The translations under genes and the position numbers were made by a program. This document shows, one piece after another, positions 31,577 to 38,448 of a stretch of DNA of 40,905 bases. Position 1 is the stretch's first letter, and every line of letters begins with the position of its first letter. The stretch lies in IMG/VR virus record IMGVR_UViG_3300025108_000127, positions 1 through 40,905 of that record; one strand, written 5' to 3'. The notes beneath the pieces are model-generated. The model saw only the letters and a list, made by a program, of their open reading frames with translations, had not been told where the DNA came from and searched no databases. Origin of the DNA: a virus.

Positions 31577-33430
31577 TTAACACTCTCCGTATGAATTCCC
31601 GTAGCCGCCTTCGCAATCTAAAGGCAAGTCGGGCGCCCAAGTCGGTCGCACCTTCATTATTTCTTCAACGTGGTGCATCGCCTCTTCTACTTCATCTTCT
31701 GGGACGATACAGCCTATCGCATCGTGCACCGTCATAACAACTTTGTATTTCTTAGCAACTCTAAGAAGCTGCTCGCCAATCACAATCCTTGCCAATGCTT
31801 GACAAACGTTCTCAATAACCTTCCCACCGTAGATGCGGTTGGGGATTATAGCTCTACCCTTACGGGTGTCGTAAACCGTCTCGTCGTACCCGTCTTCCTC
31901 TTCTGCCTCCTGCACTCGCAGGTTGGGGTACTTTATGTACAGCCCGTTCGGTAGCCGTATACCTGTATCACCCTCAACTGTAAGGATACCTGAGCGGCCT
32001 AGCTCCTCCACCTCGTCGTCCATCATAGTCTTGAGCGCCTTGTTCGCAGCTCTCCAAAGGGCGGGTATCTCTGGGTATGTATCACGGTATACGTCGATGA
32101 TCCTTTGGCATTCTTCCTCTTCTAAGTAGACCCCGAAGTTTTTCAACTGTGCTTGGAACTTAGCGGCCCCCATGCCGTAGCCTGCTCCTAGTATCGTAGT
32201 CTTACCAACGAACCGCTCGTCCTTAGTTATCTCAGTCTCGGGCTTATCGTAGATAGCTGACGCCATGATCTTATACACGTCGTCCCCCCTGTCGAAAGCC
32301 TCTACTAAGTCCTCTTCCTCGGCTAGCCATGCTAGCGTACGTGCTTCGATCTGCGACAAGTCACAGTCGATAAACTTGTACCCGCGTGGTGCGCACATTG
32401 CCTTCTTCAACTGCGAGCCTCGGGGTAGGTTCTGCATGTTGATCTTATCGTCCCCACCCCACCGTCCGGTGTGCGCCGCGTAGTAACGCAAGGGGATAGG
32501 GAGTGTGCCACGTTCTGCAATGTCGATAAACCGCTGCGTGCGTGTCTCTTCAATGGTAGAGCGCACCCCAAGTCGGGCAGCAACTATAGCCTGTACCTCT
32601 GGGTTCTCGTGCTCTTGCAGTGCCTTGAATGCCTCGTCACTCTTAGCGAAGGCGAAGGTTTCCTTGCCCGTCGCGGGGCTTATCTTAGTCGGCGGCTCGA
32701 TTCCATACGAGCGCAGTAGCTCGGCAAATTGTGGGTTGCTTGTTAGCTTTTTCTTGTCGTGAGTGACCTTAGCCATTAGTGCTTCTTTAGTATCCTTAAC
32801 CTCCTTCAAGTGGGCCTCCAGTATGTCTTTATCTAGCACCAGACTAGGCTCGCTAAACATGCGGATGGTCAGGTCAATAAGGTTAAGCTCGAATACGGGG
32901 AAGTCTTTGACTAGCACTTTGAACAGTTTGTAGGTCAGCTCCACGTCCTGTTGGCAGTAGCCTCCGTAGGCTTCCATTTCTGCCTTGGTGAAGTCGAGGC
33001 GCCGCTTGCCTATTGCATCGTGAACCTCAGTTCCTTTTGCGCCAAGCTCGTAGTATTCAGAGAGGGCGGCCAGACTGCCACCTACTTCGATAGAGTGGAT
33101 AGCCCGTGCCATTGCTAGAGTATCTGCAATCTTCTTGGGCTTAATACCAAAGTGCCAGTTAAGAATTGCCATATCAAACATGGCATTATGAGCGAGAGCA
33201 ATTGAGTTCTCCCAGTCAAACTGAGAAAGGAATTCTGCTACCTGTTTCTTTGATCCTGTAAACCAAAGTGGGGCAGCAGCTTCTTGCTGTGCGGAGTGAT
33301 GATAGTTCTTGACCGCAACGCCAATCACCTCGAAGCGTGGGTCGCGTATGTATTCTTCTGTAGTTAGCTTGCGTAGTCCGTAGTCTTTCGCGTAGTAAGT
33401 CTCAAAGTCGACCACCAGTAAGTCCATCAT
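31577..33430 (-). CDS. Family A DNA polymerase with 3'-5' exonuclease
   Basis: 617 residues. Exonuclease: Exo I VVDFETY (Asp8, Glu10), Exo II AHNAMFDM (Asn82, Asp86), Exo III YCQQDVEL (Asp162). Polymerase: motif A FIDCDLSQIEAR (Asp357, Glu362), motif B/O-helix R406-x3-K410-x3-L414-x3-Y418 in VGKTTILGAGYGMG, motif C TVHDAIG (His569, Asp570). The position equal to E. coli Pol I Phe762 is Leu414. Motif C has Ala571 where Pol I has Glu. No 5'-3' nuclease is attached; the operon nucleases could supply it. The start overlaps the VRR-NUC gene by 29 bases. This is the phage replicase. Confidence 0.95.
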   Translation of the reverse strand: MMDLLVVDFETYYAKDYGLRKLTTEEYIRDPRFEVIGVAVKNYHHSAQQEAAAPLWFTGSKKQVAEFLSQFDWENSIALAHNAMFDMAILNWHFGIKPKKIADTLAMARAIHSIEVGGSLAALSEYYELGAKGTEVHDAIGKRRLDFTKAEMEAYGGYCQQDVELTYKLFKVLVKDFPVFELNLIDLTIRMFSEPSLVLDKDILEAHLKEVKDTKEALMAKVTHDKKKLTSNPQFAELLRSYGIEPPTKISPATGKETFAFAKSDEAFKALQEHENPEVQAIVAARLGVRSTIEETRTQRFIDIAERGTLPIPLRYYAAHTGRWGGDDKINMQNLPRGSQLKKAMCAPRGYKFIDCDLSQIEARTLAWLAEEEDLVEAFDRGDDVYKIMASAIYDKPETEITKDERFVGKTTILGAGYGMGAAKFQAQLKNFGVYLEEEECQRIIDVYRDTYPEIPALWRAANKALKTMMDDEVEELGRSGILTVEGDTGIRLPNGLYIKYPNLRVQEAEEEDGYDETVYDTRKGRAIIPNRIYGGKVIENVCQALARIVIGEQLLRVAKKYKVVMTVHDAIGCIVPEDEVEEAMHHVEEIMKVRPTWAPDLPLDCEGGYGNSYGEC

Positions 33431-33734
33431 TAGTATCCTTGCTCATCACTGTAGTTAAAATAGATTCAAGCTCGGCCATGTTGTCCTCGTTAATCACGCA
33501 GGATACGCCACCGGCTTTTATAATGTCTGCAAGTTCTTTCTCTTGCAAGGGGGTAGGTTTGTTCTTGCCTGCTTTGCACTCGATGCCAATGAAGCACCCG
33601 CGTAGGCAGCACACTATGTCAGGGACGCCGCTCCTGCCCATGCCGTACGATGCGGGGAAGAAGTAATACGCGCCGTACTCTTTGAGTAAGCGCACTACTT
33701 TGTTCTTAACTTTCTTCTCGGGAGTCATAGCCAT
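33402..33734 (-). CDS. VRR-NUC nuclease
   Basis: 110 residues with a clear VRR-NUC domain (PF08774): ASYGMGRSGVPDIVC (Pro38, Asp39) and FIGIECKAGKNKPTPLQ (Glu52, Lys54), a variant of the PD-(D/E)XK core. Such stand-alone phage VRR-NUC proteins act on branched DNA. Its ATG is only about seven bases past a sigma70-like -10 box (33741-33746), so the transcript may be nearly leaderless; Met3 (33728) is an alternative start. The 3' end overlaps the polymerase gene. Confidence 0.9.
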   Translation of the reverse strand: MAMTPEKKVKNKVVRLLKEYGAYYFFPASYGMGRSGVPDIVCCLRGCFIGIECKAGKNKPTPLQEKELADIIKAGGVSCVINEDNMAELESILTTVMSKDTNDGLTGGRL

Positions 33735-33740
33735 TCAAGA

Positions 33741-33769
33741 AGAATAGCGAATAGTTTGGACTTTGTAAA
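33741..33769 (-). promoter_or_regulatory. sigma70-like promoter for VRR-NUC/polymerase
   Basis: Minus strand: -35 TTTACA (33764-33769), 17-base spacer, -10 TATTCT (33741-33746). It lies just downstream of the terminator of the preceding transcript, as expected for the start of a new transcription unit reading into VRR-NUC and polymerase. Confidence 0.55.
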
Positions 33770-33774
33770 GGCAT

Positions 33775-33798
33775 AAAAAACCCCGCACTTGGCGGGGT
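33775..33798 (-). terminator. Rho-independent terminator of the AAA+/VWA cluster
   Basis: On the minus strand a CCCCGC/GCGGGG stem (33781-33786 with 33792-33797, five-base loop) is followed by six T (complement of 33775-33780). It ends leftward transcription after the ribbon-helix-helix gene. Confidence 0.88.
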
Positions 33799-33804
33799 CA
33801 GGGG

Positions 33805-33823
33805 AACCTACAAATTGTAGGTT
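33805..33823. repeat. 19-bp palindrome copy 1 (after the RHH gene)
   Basis: AACCTACAAATTGTAGGTT, arms of 9 with one central base. It overlaps the RHH gene stop codon and lies seven bases from the terminator stem. The only copy of seven not in a 5' leader. Confidence 0.95.
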
Positions 33824-34010
33824 AGTTGGCGGGTTCGTCTCCGAAAACTAATTCGTCATCTACGTGTGCTTCGAGCACCCTGCGTATCTCCGCAGTGTAG
33901 TTAGTGAAATTGTTTTTGAAGTAATCTACTACATGCTCTGGCAGGCGCACGTTGGTATGCACCATAGCGGGCTTAGTACCTGCGCCTCTGCGTCTAACTG
34001 TTGAATTCAT
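33822..34010 (-). CDS. Ribbon-helix-helix DNA-binding protein
   Basis: 62 residues from ATG 34010, which has GGAGG about nine bases upstream; the TTG two codons earlier is less likely. Residues about 18-50 form an Arc/MetJ-type ribbon-helix-helix: HTNVRLPEHVVDYFKN is the strand and first helix, NYTAEIRRVLEAHV the second helix. RHH dimers bind short palindromes through the strand, so this is the best local candidate to bind the 19-bp palindromes, or the 17-bp promoter palindromes, of its own cluster. The N-terminus (STVRRRGAGTKP) is basic. The gene overlaps the 314-aa gene by 17 bases. Confidence 0.75.
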   Translation of the reverse strand: MNSTVRRRGAGTKPAMVHTNVRLPEHVVDYFKNNFTNYTAEIRRVLEAHVDDELVFGDEPAN

Positions 34011-34938
34011 TTGCAATCCCCTCCATTACCCAAAATTTATCTGCTTCATATTTGAAGCCTACGTTATCTACAAAGCTGTTGTTCTCTGAGAGCTTAAGCA
34101 TACCCAAGGCGCCCCGTGCTTTGTCAGACAGTTGCTCACGTCTGAATGTGCGAACTCTGGTGTCGCCCTTGCGGTACACGTGGAACTCTTCTGGCTGCGC
34201 TAGTACATACAAGCCTGTTTCTCCGCCGCGCATGGCGTACGCTTCGGTCACTAGCTCGTGGGTATCTGAAGCATCTATGTACGCATCCAGTACGTGGGAT
34301 TTGCCTTGCTCTTGGAAAAACTGCGCCACTGCTTGTGATAGCTGCGAGTTGCTTGTGATAGCCTCCTCTAGTTGTTCCATCACAGCGCTCTTAGCTCTAC
34401 GCCGCTTGTACGAAGTGTCACTGTGCGCCGACGATATAGCCGAAGTTATCTTGGACGCTACTGAGCCAAGTTTTTCTATCTTAGTCATGCCATAGAAATA
34501 CTTACGTATTATAGCCGCGGCCTTGTTCACGCTAAGCGTTTTCATCGAGGTTCTGCGTAGCATGGTCTCTCCTATCCGTGCATTACGGAACTCAAGGGCG
34601 CCAGTGTCCGCAAAGTCTACGCGTCCCACGCACTCTAGTCCGTCATACACAAACATCTCTGAGAACCCAACGTCATAGTCGAGGTCGAGGCAAAAGTTTA
34701 AGTGCGGCATCTTCGGTGCGAGGCTTCGCAGTAAATTGTAGACCAGCTCCTGCGCCTTAGTACCTCCTGCGTAACCAAAGGTAGGACGCTTAGGTGAAAA
34801 CTCCACCGCAGTCTCAAAGGTGCGCCAATGAAAAACATTTGCAGGCATGTTGGTAAACCTGTGCATTGTGTTGTTTTTCAGCCGGTCACTGATAAGTGCT
34901 GCTGCTCCTCTTGCGATATATACTTCTGTAAAAGCCAT
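33994..34938 (-). CDS. Unknown protein of the AAA+/VWA cluster (314 aa)
   Basis: 314 residues, no recognised domain. It begins FTEVYIARGAAALISDRLKN, has an acidic beta-rich region (LNFCLDLDYDVGFSEMFVYD, about 80-100), a basic helical linker (YKRRRAKSAVMEQLEEAI, about 178-195), and a C-terminal part with two strands (TGLYVLAQPEEFHVYRKG). Unlike most genes of this cluster it lacks the palindrome in its leader; its Shine-Dalgarno GGAGAACAACATG follows the 284-aa gene closely. Its place directly between a possible DUF3150 protein and the RHH regulator suggests it belongs to the same system. Confidence 0.65.
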   Translation of the reverse strand: MAFTEVYIARGAAALISDRLKNNTMHRFTNMPANVFHWRTFETAVEFSPKRPTFGYAGGTKAQELVYNLLRSLAPKMPHLNFCLDLDYDVGFSEMFVYDGLECVGRVDFADTGALEFRNARIGETMLRRTSMKTLSVNKAAAIIRKYFYGMTKIEKLGSVASKITSAISSAHSDTSYKRRRAKSAVMEQLEEAITSNSQLSQAVAQFFQEQGKSHVLDAYIDASDTHELVTEAYAMRGGETGLYVLAQPEEFHVYRKGDTRVRTFRREQLSDKARGALGMLKLSENNSFVDNVGFKYEADKFWVMEGIANEFNS

Positions 34939-34948
34939 GTTGTTCTCC

Positions 34949-35800
34949 TTACCACTCGTAGGTTTTGATGATTTCGTCTACTTCTTTCTTAACTTCTTCA
35001 CGCACTTCGGGCTTATCCTTGAACATCTCCTTGGTCTTGCCCTCCATGATCTCCTCTAGCTTCTTGCGTGCCTCTTCTAGCTTGGGGTCTTTGGTAACAT
35101 TCATGTGCTTAAGCATGCGGCATAACTCCAATGGGTTAGATACAAAAGTATCATGCCACCGTTTGTCATCGTCGTCTGCCCCCGCGCACTTCTCGCTGAT
35201 GTGGTCGAGCTGCTTACGCAATCTGCGCTCACTCTCCTTCACCGCTTCCTGTACCCTGCGTTCTACCTCGTCATCACAGGCGGAGCGTAGCTCTTGCATC
35301 TCCTGCTCTGGCAGGTCTATGCACAAGTGGCCCCCAGACGGAACAGGTGCAACGGCAAAATTCCAAGCGTACTTGCCCATCACCTCCTCCACCGGAGGGT
35401 AGTCAGCCTCGTTGAATATGTCACCGCGATACTCTCTGGCCACCTCCCGATACACTGCGTACTTGTCTCTGAACTGATTGACCTGCCGCTCGAACTCTTG
35501 GCGCTTCCAGTTGTGCTGCTGCTTGTAGTCTATGAACAGACTAGTCGGGCATAGCCTCCACCCTTTGTCATCCCATGGCAGTGTCATTGCTGAATGCCAC
35601 AGTCGAGAGTTGCCTGCGTACTTCTGTATGTCCTTATGGCCCGACGAACCCACCATGAGTTCATCGTATGCACGCGTAGCTTTGGGGTCGGCGTTCTTAC
35701 TTGCTGCTATCTCCTGCTCTAGCTGCTTGTTGCGCCTAGTTGCGCCCCACACACTGATGTTTAACTTAACCAATACTGCACTGTTTGCTATTGCACTCAT
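34949..35800 (-). CDS. Coiled-coil protein of the AAA+/VWA cluster (possible DUF3150)
   Basis: 283 residues from ATG 35800 (GGAG seven bases upstream; the GTG one codon earlier is less likely). The N-terminus AVLVKLNISVWGATRRNKQL, then RLWHSAMTLPWDDKGWRLCP and a helical WKRQEFERQVNQFRDKYA, is like DUF3150 proteins that accompany MoxR-type ATPases in bacteria and some phages (recalled, not verified). The C-terminal third is a Glu/Lys-rich coiled coil (about 175-283). The palindrome lies 11 bases upstream of the start. It is probably a partner of the AAA+ and VWA proteins encoded next to it. Confidence 0.6.
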   Translation of the reverse strand: MSAIANSAVLVKLNISVWGATRRNKQLEQEIAASKNADPKATRAYDELMVGSSGHKDIQKYAGNSRLWHSAMTLPWDDKGWRLCPTSLFIDYKQQHNWKRQEFERQVNQFRDKYAVYREVAREYRGDIFNEADYPPVEEVMGKYAWNFAVAPVPSGGHLCIDLPEQEMQELRSACDDEVERRVQEAVKESERRLRKQLDHISEKCAGADDDDKRWHDTFVSNPLELCRMLKHMNVTKDPKLEEARKKLEEIMEGKTKEMFKDKPEVREEVKKEVDEIIKTYEW

Positions 35801-35811
35801 CACTCTTCTCC

Positions 35812-35830
35812 AACCTACAATTTGTAGGTT
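35812..35830. repeat. 19-bp palindrome copy 2
   Basis: AACCTACAATTTGTAGGTT, perfect arms of 9 around one base. In the leader of the coiled-coil gene, directly abutting GGAG. Confidence 0.95.
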
Positions 35831-37029
35831 TAATCAATTTGAATTGTCTTGCCCACAGGGGCGGTTATTTTCGTGTCGTTAGTTATTGCCCACAGAATTG
35901 GAACAGTCCAATTCCCCCAGTTGTAAATCTCACCATCGGTCAGCATGATTACACAGTCAGGCTTGATGCCCTTCTCTTTTAGGTAGTCGGATACACACGT
36001 CGGGTCTGTCCCGCCTCCACCCGTTGCAGTTTTCATAGCAGGTGCATTGTTCAGAGAGTCACTAGAATAAACCTCGTGGTTCTCCACCTGCCCGTCCCAA
36101 TCAATGAAGTGTATCTTGTCGATAGAGACTGCCTTAGCAATACCAATGATCTCACTGGTCACGTCTCGCAGTCGGTCTGCGAAGAACATCGAACCCGAAG
36201 TATCACGCGCAATCACCACCTCGTTGATGCTGTTACCTTGCAGTGTTGGCATCACAATGTCTTGGTGCAGAAACCTACGGCTTGGTCGGCGCCAAGTAGA
36301 CTGCTCCTTCTTTCTACATGTCGAGTTCATAAACATGCGCAGCAGTGTCCGCCAGCTCACCTTGGGTGTGACTAGCTCGCTTAGACCGAGAGCGTCCTGC
36401 AGGCTGTCTTGTCCTGCTTTAGCATCTGCATGGAGTCCTTGGCGGATAGCTTGCTTGATGTCCTCAGCAAGTTTCTCCTTCTCCTCAGTACCCATGTCCT
36501 TTGCACTCTCCCAGTCGTGGTTGTCGAACCCTGCGTCACCGTCGTCGCCCTCGCCACCACCGCCTTCCTCTTGCTCCTGCTCAAGGTCTCGGAAGATGCG
36601 TTTGACCGTCCACTCGTGATACTTCGGGTCGTACAGTCCTATCGCTTTGCCCGTCCCATCCACAGGCATTTCGGTCAGGGCGTGCTCGGGGTCAGCCACA
36701 ATGATGCGGTCGTTTATCCAATAGTCAGTCGCCATGTTGGTACGCATAGCGTGCTGCTCGGCAAGCCTACGGTAAGTCACCATGTGCATACCTGCCTTGT
36801 GCAGCCACTCGTGCACCATGATAAACGCCGCGCCCTTGTCGTCCTCATTCTTCACTGTGTTGAACAGGAAGTCTGGATTGAACCAACAGTCGCGCCCGTT
36901 AGTTGCTGCGGTAGGCACGTCAGTAGTCAGGTAAGTGTTACCGTGCATAGCCACACCGCGCAGTAGACCGAACTGTTTAGAGCGCATAAGCCCGATCTTG
37001 ATCGCTTTGAATTTTCTATCTACAAGCAT
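35830..37029 (-). CDS. HExxH plus VWA (MIDAS) protein, partner of the AAA+ ATPase
   Basis: 399 residues with two modules. Residues about 60-125 resemble a DUF2201_N metallopeptidase-like domain: FIMVHEWLHKAGMH with His73-Glu74-x-x-His77, then ATDYWIND. Residues about 270-399 are a von Willebrand A-like domain with a complete MIDAS: ARDTSGSM (Asp276, Ser278, Ser280), Thr341 in GGGGTDPT, Asp365 in MLTDGEI. Between them is a Gly/Asp/Glu-rich linker (155-175). MoxR ATPases and VWA proteins form chaperone-like pairs that insert or remodel metal centres or complexes. Whether the HExxH cuts protein is unknown. The palindrome is 11 bases upstream of the ATG. Confidence 0.82.
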   Translation of the reverse strand: MLVDRKFKAIKIGLMRSKQFGLLRGVAMHGNTYLTTDVPTAATNGRDCWFNPDFLFNTVKNEDDKGAAFIMVHEWLHKAGMHMVTYRRLAEQHAMRTNMATDYWINDRIIVADPEHALTEMPVDGTGKAIGLYDPKYHEWTVKRIFRDLEQEQEEGGGGEGDDGDAGFDNHDWESAKDMGTEEKEKLAEDIKQAIRQGLHADAKAGQDSLQDALGLSELVTPKVSWRTLLRMFMNSTCRKKEQSTWRRPSRRFLHQDIVMPTLQGNSINEVVIARDTSGSMFFADRLRDVTSEIIGIAKAVSIDKIHFIDWDGQVENHEVYSSDSLNNAPAMKTATGGGGTDPTCVSDYLKEKGIKPDCVIMLTDGEIYNWGNWTVPILWAITNDTKITAPVGKTIQID

Positions 37030-37040
37030 AGTTGTTCTCC

Positions 37041-37059
37041 AACCTACATATTGTAGGTT
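37041..37059. repeat. 19-bp palindrome copy 3
   Basis: AACCTACATATTGTAGGTT, arms of 8 with TAT in the centre, the most divergent copy. In the leader of the VWA gene; its right end touches the AAA+ gene stop. Confidence 0.93.
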
Positions 37060-38123
37060 TACAGTAGGTCTTCGTTGTCAGCCGCCCACAGTGCGAACTC
37101 GCTGTTAGTGAACGCAATCTGGCTCTTAGTCTTGTGGCGAGCCAGTGACACACAGAAAATCACTTGGAACTCCTCCTCCATGCGGCGCAGGTACTTGAGA
37201 ATATTACTCAGGTTGTCCTTCTCTACATGCTGTAGCAGTCCGAACGTAAGGACAGCCCGTGCACCGGCATCTTCTGGTATTAGCGCAGTGGCAGGCGTGG
37301 TAACAATAGAACTTACAGACGGCAGGCTTTCTTGGAATCTAATAAAGGAAGAGATAGATTCCGCAAACGACGCACCGGCTGCACCTGTCAGCGAAGCAGT
37401 AAGAGAGTCAGAGTCGAAGTGCTCCATCTGCCAGATGATGCGACTAGCTATCTCAAGCGTACGAGGCGAGACCACGTTGTCCTGCGGGTTGGCAGGGTGG
37501 AATATGAACTCGTTCTTAGCCCCGTCTAGGTATGACGCGAGCGCCTGCGGGTAACGATCTACCCATGCCATAACAACAGGATGGATGCCATTGCCCGCTG
37601 CCCACTGTAGCCACTCAGTAGAGTTAGGCTTGCGCATCACAAGCTCAACGACACGCTGCCTCGTATGCTGAGCGAGACCATCGCCCACACCGTCAGTGTC
37701 CATGTTGCCCGTCATAAAGATAATGCTTCCCTCGGGTATGTCGAGGTCACCTAGTCTAGGTCTAAATACTTCTAGCATAGGGTGAAGCATGTTCTTCACC
37801 GGCTCAGCGCCCTTGGTAAACTCATCGAGGCAGATCACCACAGGCTTACCTGTAGTCAGACCGAACCGTGCGTTGGGGTAGTAGCGTGTGACCTTCTCGG
37901 CATGGTCGATCACAGGCATAGCCACGTCACCGAGGTCTAGGTTGGGTACGTCAACCATTGATAGGTCGTAACCCGTTGCTGCTGCTATAGCCTCAGCAAT
38001 CATTGATTTACCCACCCCGGGTTCGCCGCGTAACATGTATCGCACGTTGGGGTTGGCGAGGATAAGTGCAGCCGCTTGCTTGTGGCTTACGGTGCGTGTT
38101 TCGTTCAATAAAGATTCACTCAT
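37059..38123 (-). CDS. MoxR-type AAA+ ATPase
   Basis: 354 residues, AAA_5/MoxR class. Walker A GEPGVGKS (residues 33-40, Lys39), a MoxR-like NLDLGDVAMPVI segment after it, Walker B VVICLDEF (Asp100, Glu101), sensor 1 FMTGN (Asn140), and arginine-finger candidates QHTRQR (Arg155, Arg157). It should form an ATP-driven hexameric ring working with the VWA protein encoded next. The overall sequence is closer to MoxR than to cobaltochelatase CobS as far as I can judge. The leader (about 100 bases) carries three tandem 19-bp repeats and a palindrome and is driven by the operator-type promoter at 38234-38263. Confidence 0.88.
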   Translation of the reverse strand: MSESLLNETRTVSHKQAAALILANPNVRYMLRGEPGVGKSMIAEAIAAATGYDLSMVDVPNLDLGDVAMPVIDHAEKVTRYYPNARFGLTTGKPVVICLDEFTKGAEPVKNMLHPMLEVFRPRLGDLDIPEGSIIFMTGNMDTDGVGDGLAQHTRQRVVELVMRKPNSTEWLQWAAGNGIHPVVMAWVDRYPQALASYLDGAKNEFIFHPANPQDNVVSPRTLEIASRIIWQMEHFDSDSLTASLTGAAGASFAESISSFIRFQESLPSVSSIVTTPATALIPEDAGARAVLTFGLLQHVEKDNLSNILKYLRRMEEEFQVIFCVSLARHKTKSQIAFTNSEFALWAADNEDLL

Positions 38124-38140
38124 GGTCGTTCTCCAGTTGT

Positions 38141-38159
38141 AACCTACAATTTGTAGGTT
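38141..38159. repeat. 19-bp palindrome copy 4
   Basis: AACCTACAATTTGTAGGTT, arms of 9. In the leader of the AAA+ gene, 17 bases from the ATG, between the tandem repeats and the Shine-Dalgarno. Confidence 0.95.
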
Positions 38160-38168
38160 GGTTAGTTG

Positions 38169-38225
38169 GTCTTACAGTTTTCAAAGAGTCTTACAGTTTT
38201 CAAAGAGTCTTACAGTTTTCAAACT
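38169..38225. repeat. Three tandem 19-bp iteron-like direct repeats
   Basis: GTCTTACAGTTTTCAAAGA occurs at 38169-38187 and 38188-38206; the third copy (38207-38225) differs only in its last two bases. On the coding strand it reads TTTGAAAACTGTAAGACTC-like units starting about two bases after the predicted transcription start. Perfect repeats with a two-turn period suggest binding sites for a regulator. Confidence 0.95.
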
Positions 38226-38233
38226 ACAGGTAC

Positions 38234-38263
38234 ATTGTACCACAGTGTGGTACAGAATGTCAA
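38234..38263 (-). promoter_or_regulatory. Operator-bearing sigma70 promoter of the AAA+ gene
   Basis: Minus strand: -35 TTGACA (38258-38263), 18-base spacer, -10 TACAAT (38234-38239). The spacer and the edge of the -10 hold the perfect palindrome GTACCACAGTGTGGTAC (38237-38253), 8-base arms around one base. The stop codon of the upstream 62-aa gene lies inside the -35 box. A bound protein here would block RNA polymerase. Confidence 0.8.
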
Positions 38264-38448
38264 GTTAACACCTCACACCCGAACTGCTCGGGCTTGGCTG
38301 TCATGTGTACCTTGCGCTCGTCCATCGAGACGACGAGCAGCTTGTTGTTGTGCATCCCTCGAAGGTACATCTTGCGACCACTTGCATCGCTTAGTATTTC
38401 TCCAGTAGTCACAAGGGTTTGAGTCTTAGCTTTGATTAGAGTGCTCAT
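38260..38448 (-). CDS. Small hypothetical protein (62 aa)
   Basis: 62 residues, probably a small beta-barrel: TLVTTGEILSDASGRKMYLR, then NKLLVVSMDERKVHMT and a short tail. Basic overall, with no motif I recognise. Its ATG overlaps the stop of the 306-aa gene (ATGA), so the two are coupled, and its TGA stop is part of the next promoter's -35. Confidence 0.65.
   Translation of the reverse strand: MSTLIKAKTQTLVTTGEILSDASGRKMYLRGMHNNKLLVVSMDERKVHMTAKPEQFGCEVLT

Noticed and set aside
31404-31640. 78-residue leftward ORF in the polymerase 3' gap
   Set aside because: It starts inside the polymerase gene, is very Arg-rich, lacks a ribosome site and fits structured non-coding DNA better.
37059-38123. 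Cobaltochelatase CobS (cobalamin auxiliary metabolic gene)
   Set aside because: The segment after Walker A is MoxR-like, no CobN is present, and the VWA partner has a DUF2201-like N-terminal domain rather than CobT's.
38169-38225. CRISPR-like array
   Set aside because: The repeats are directly tandem with no spacers, and only three copies exist; no cas1 or cas2 is nearby.
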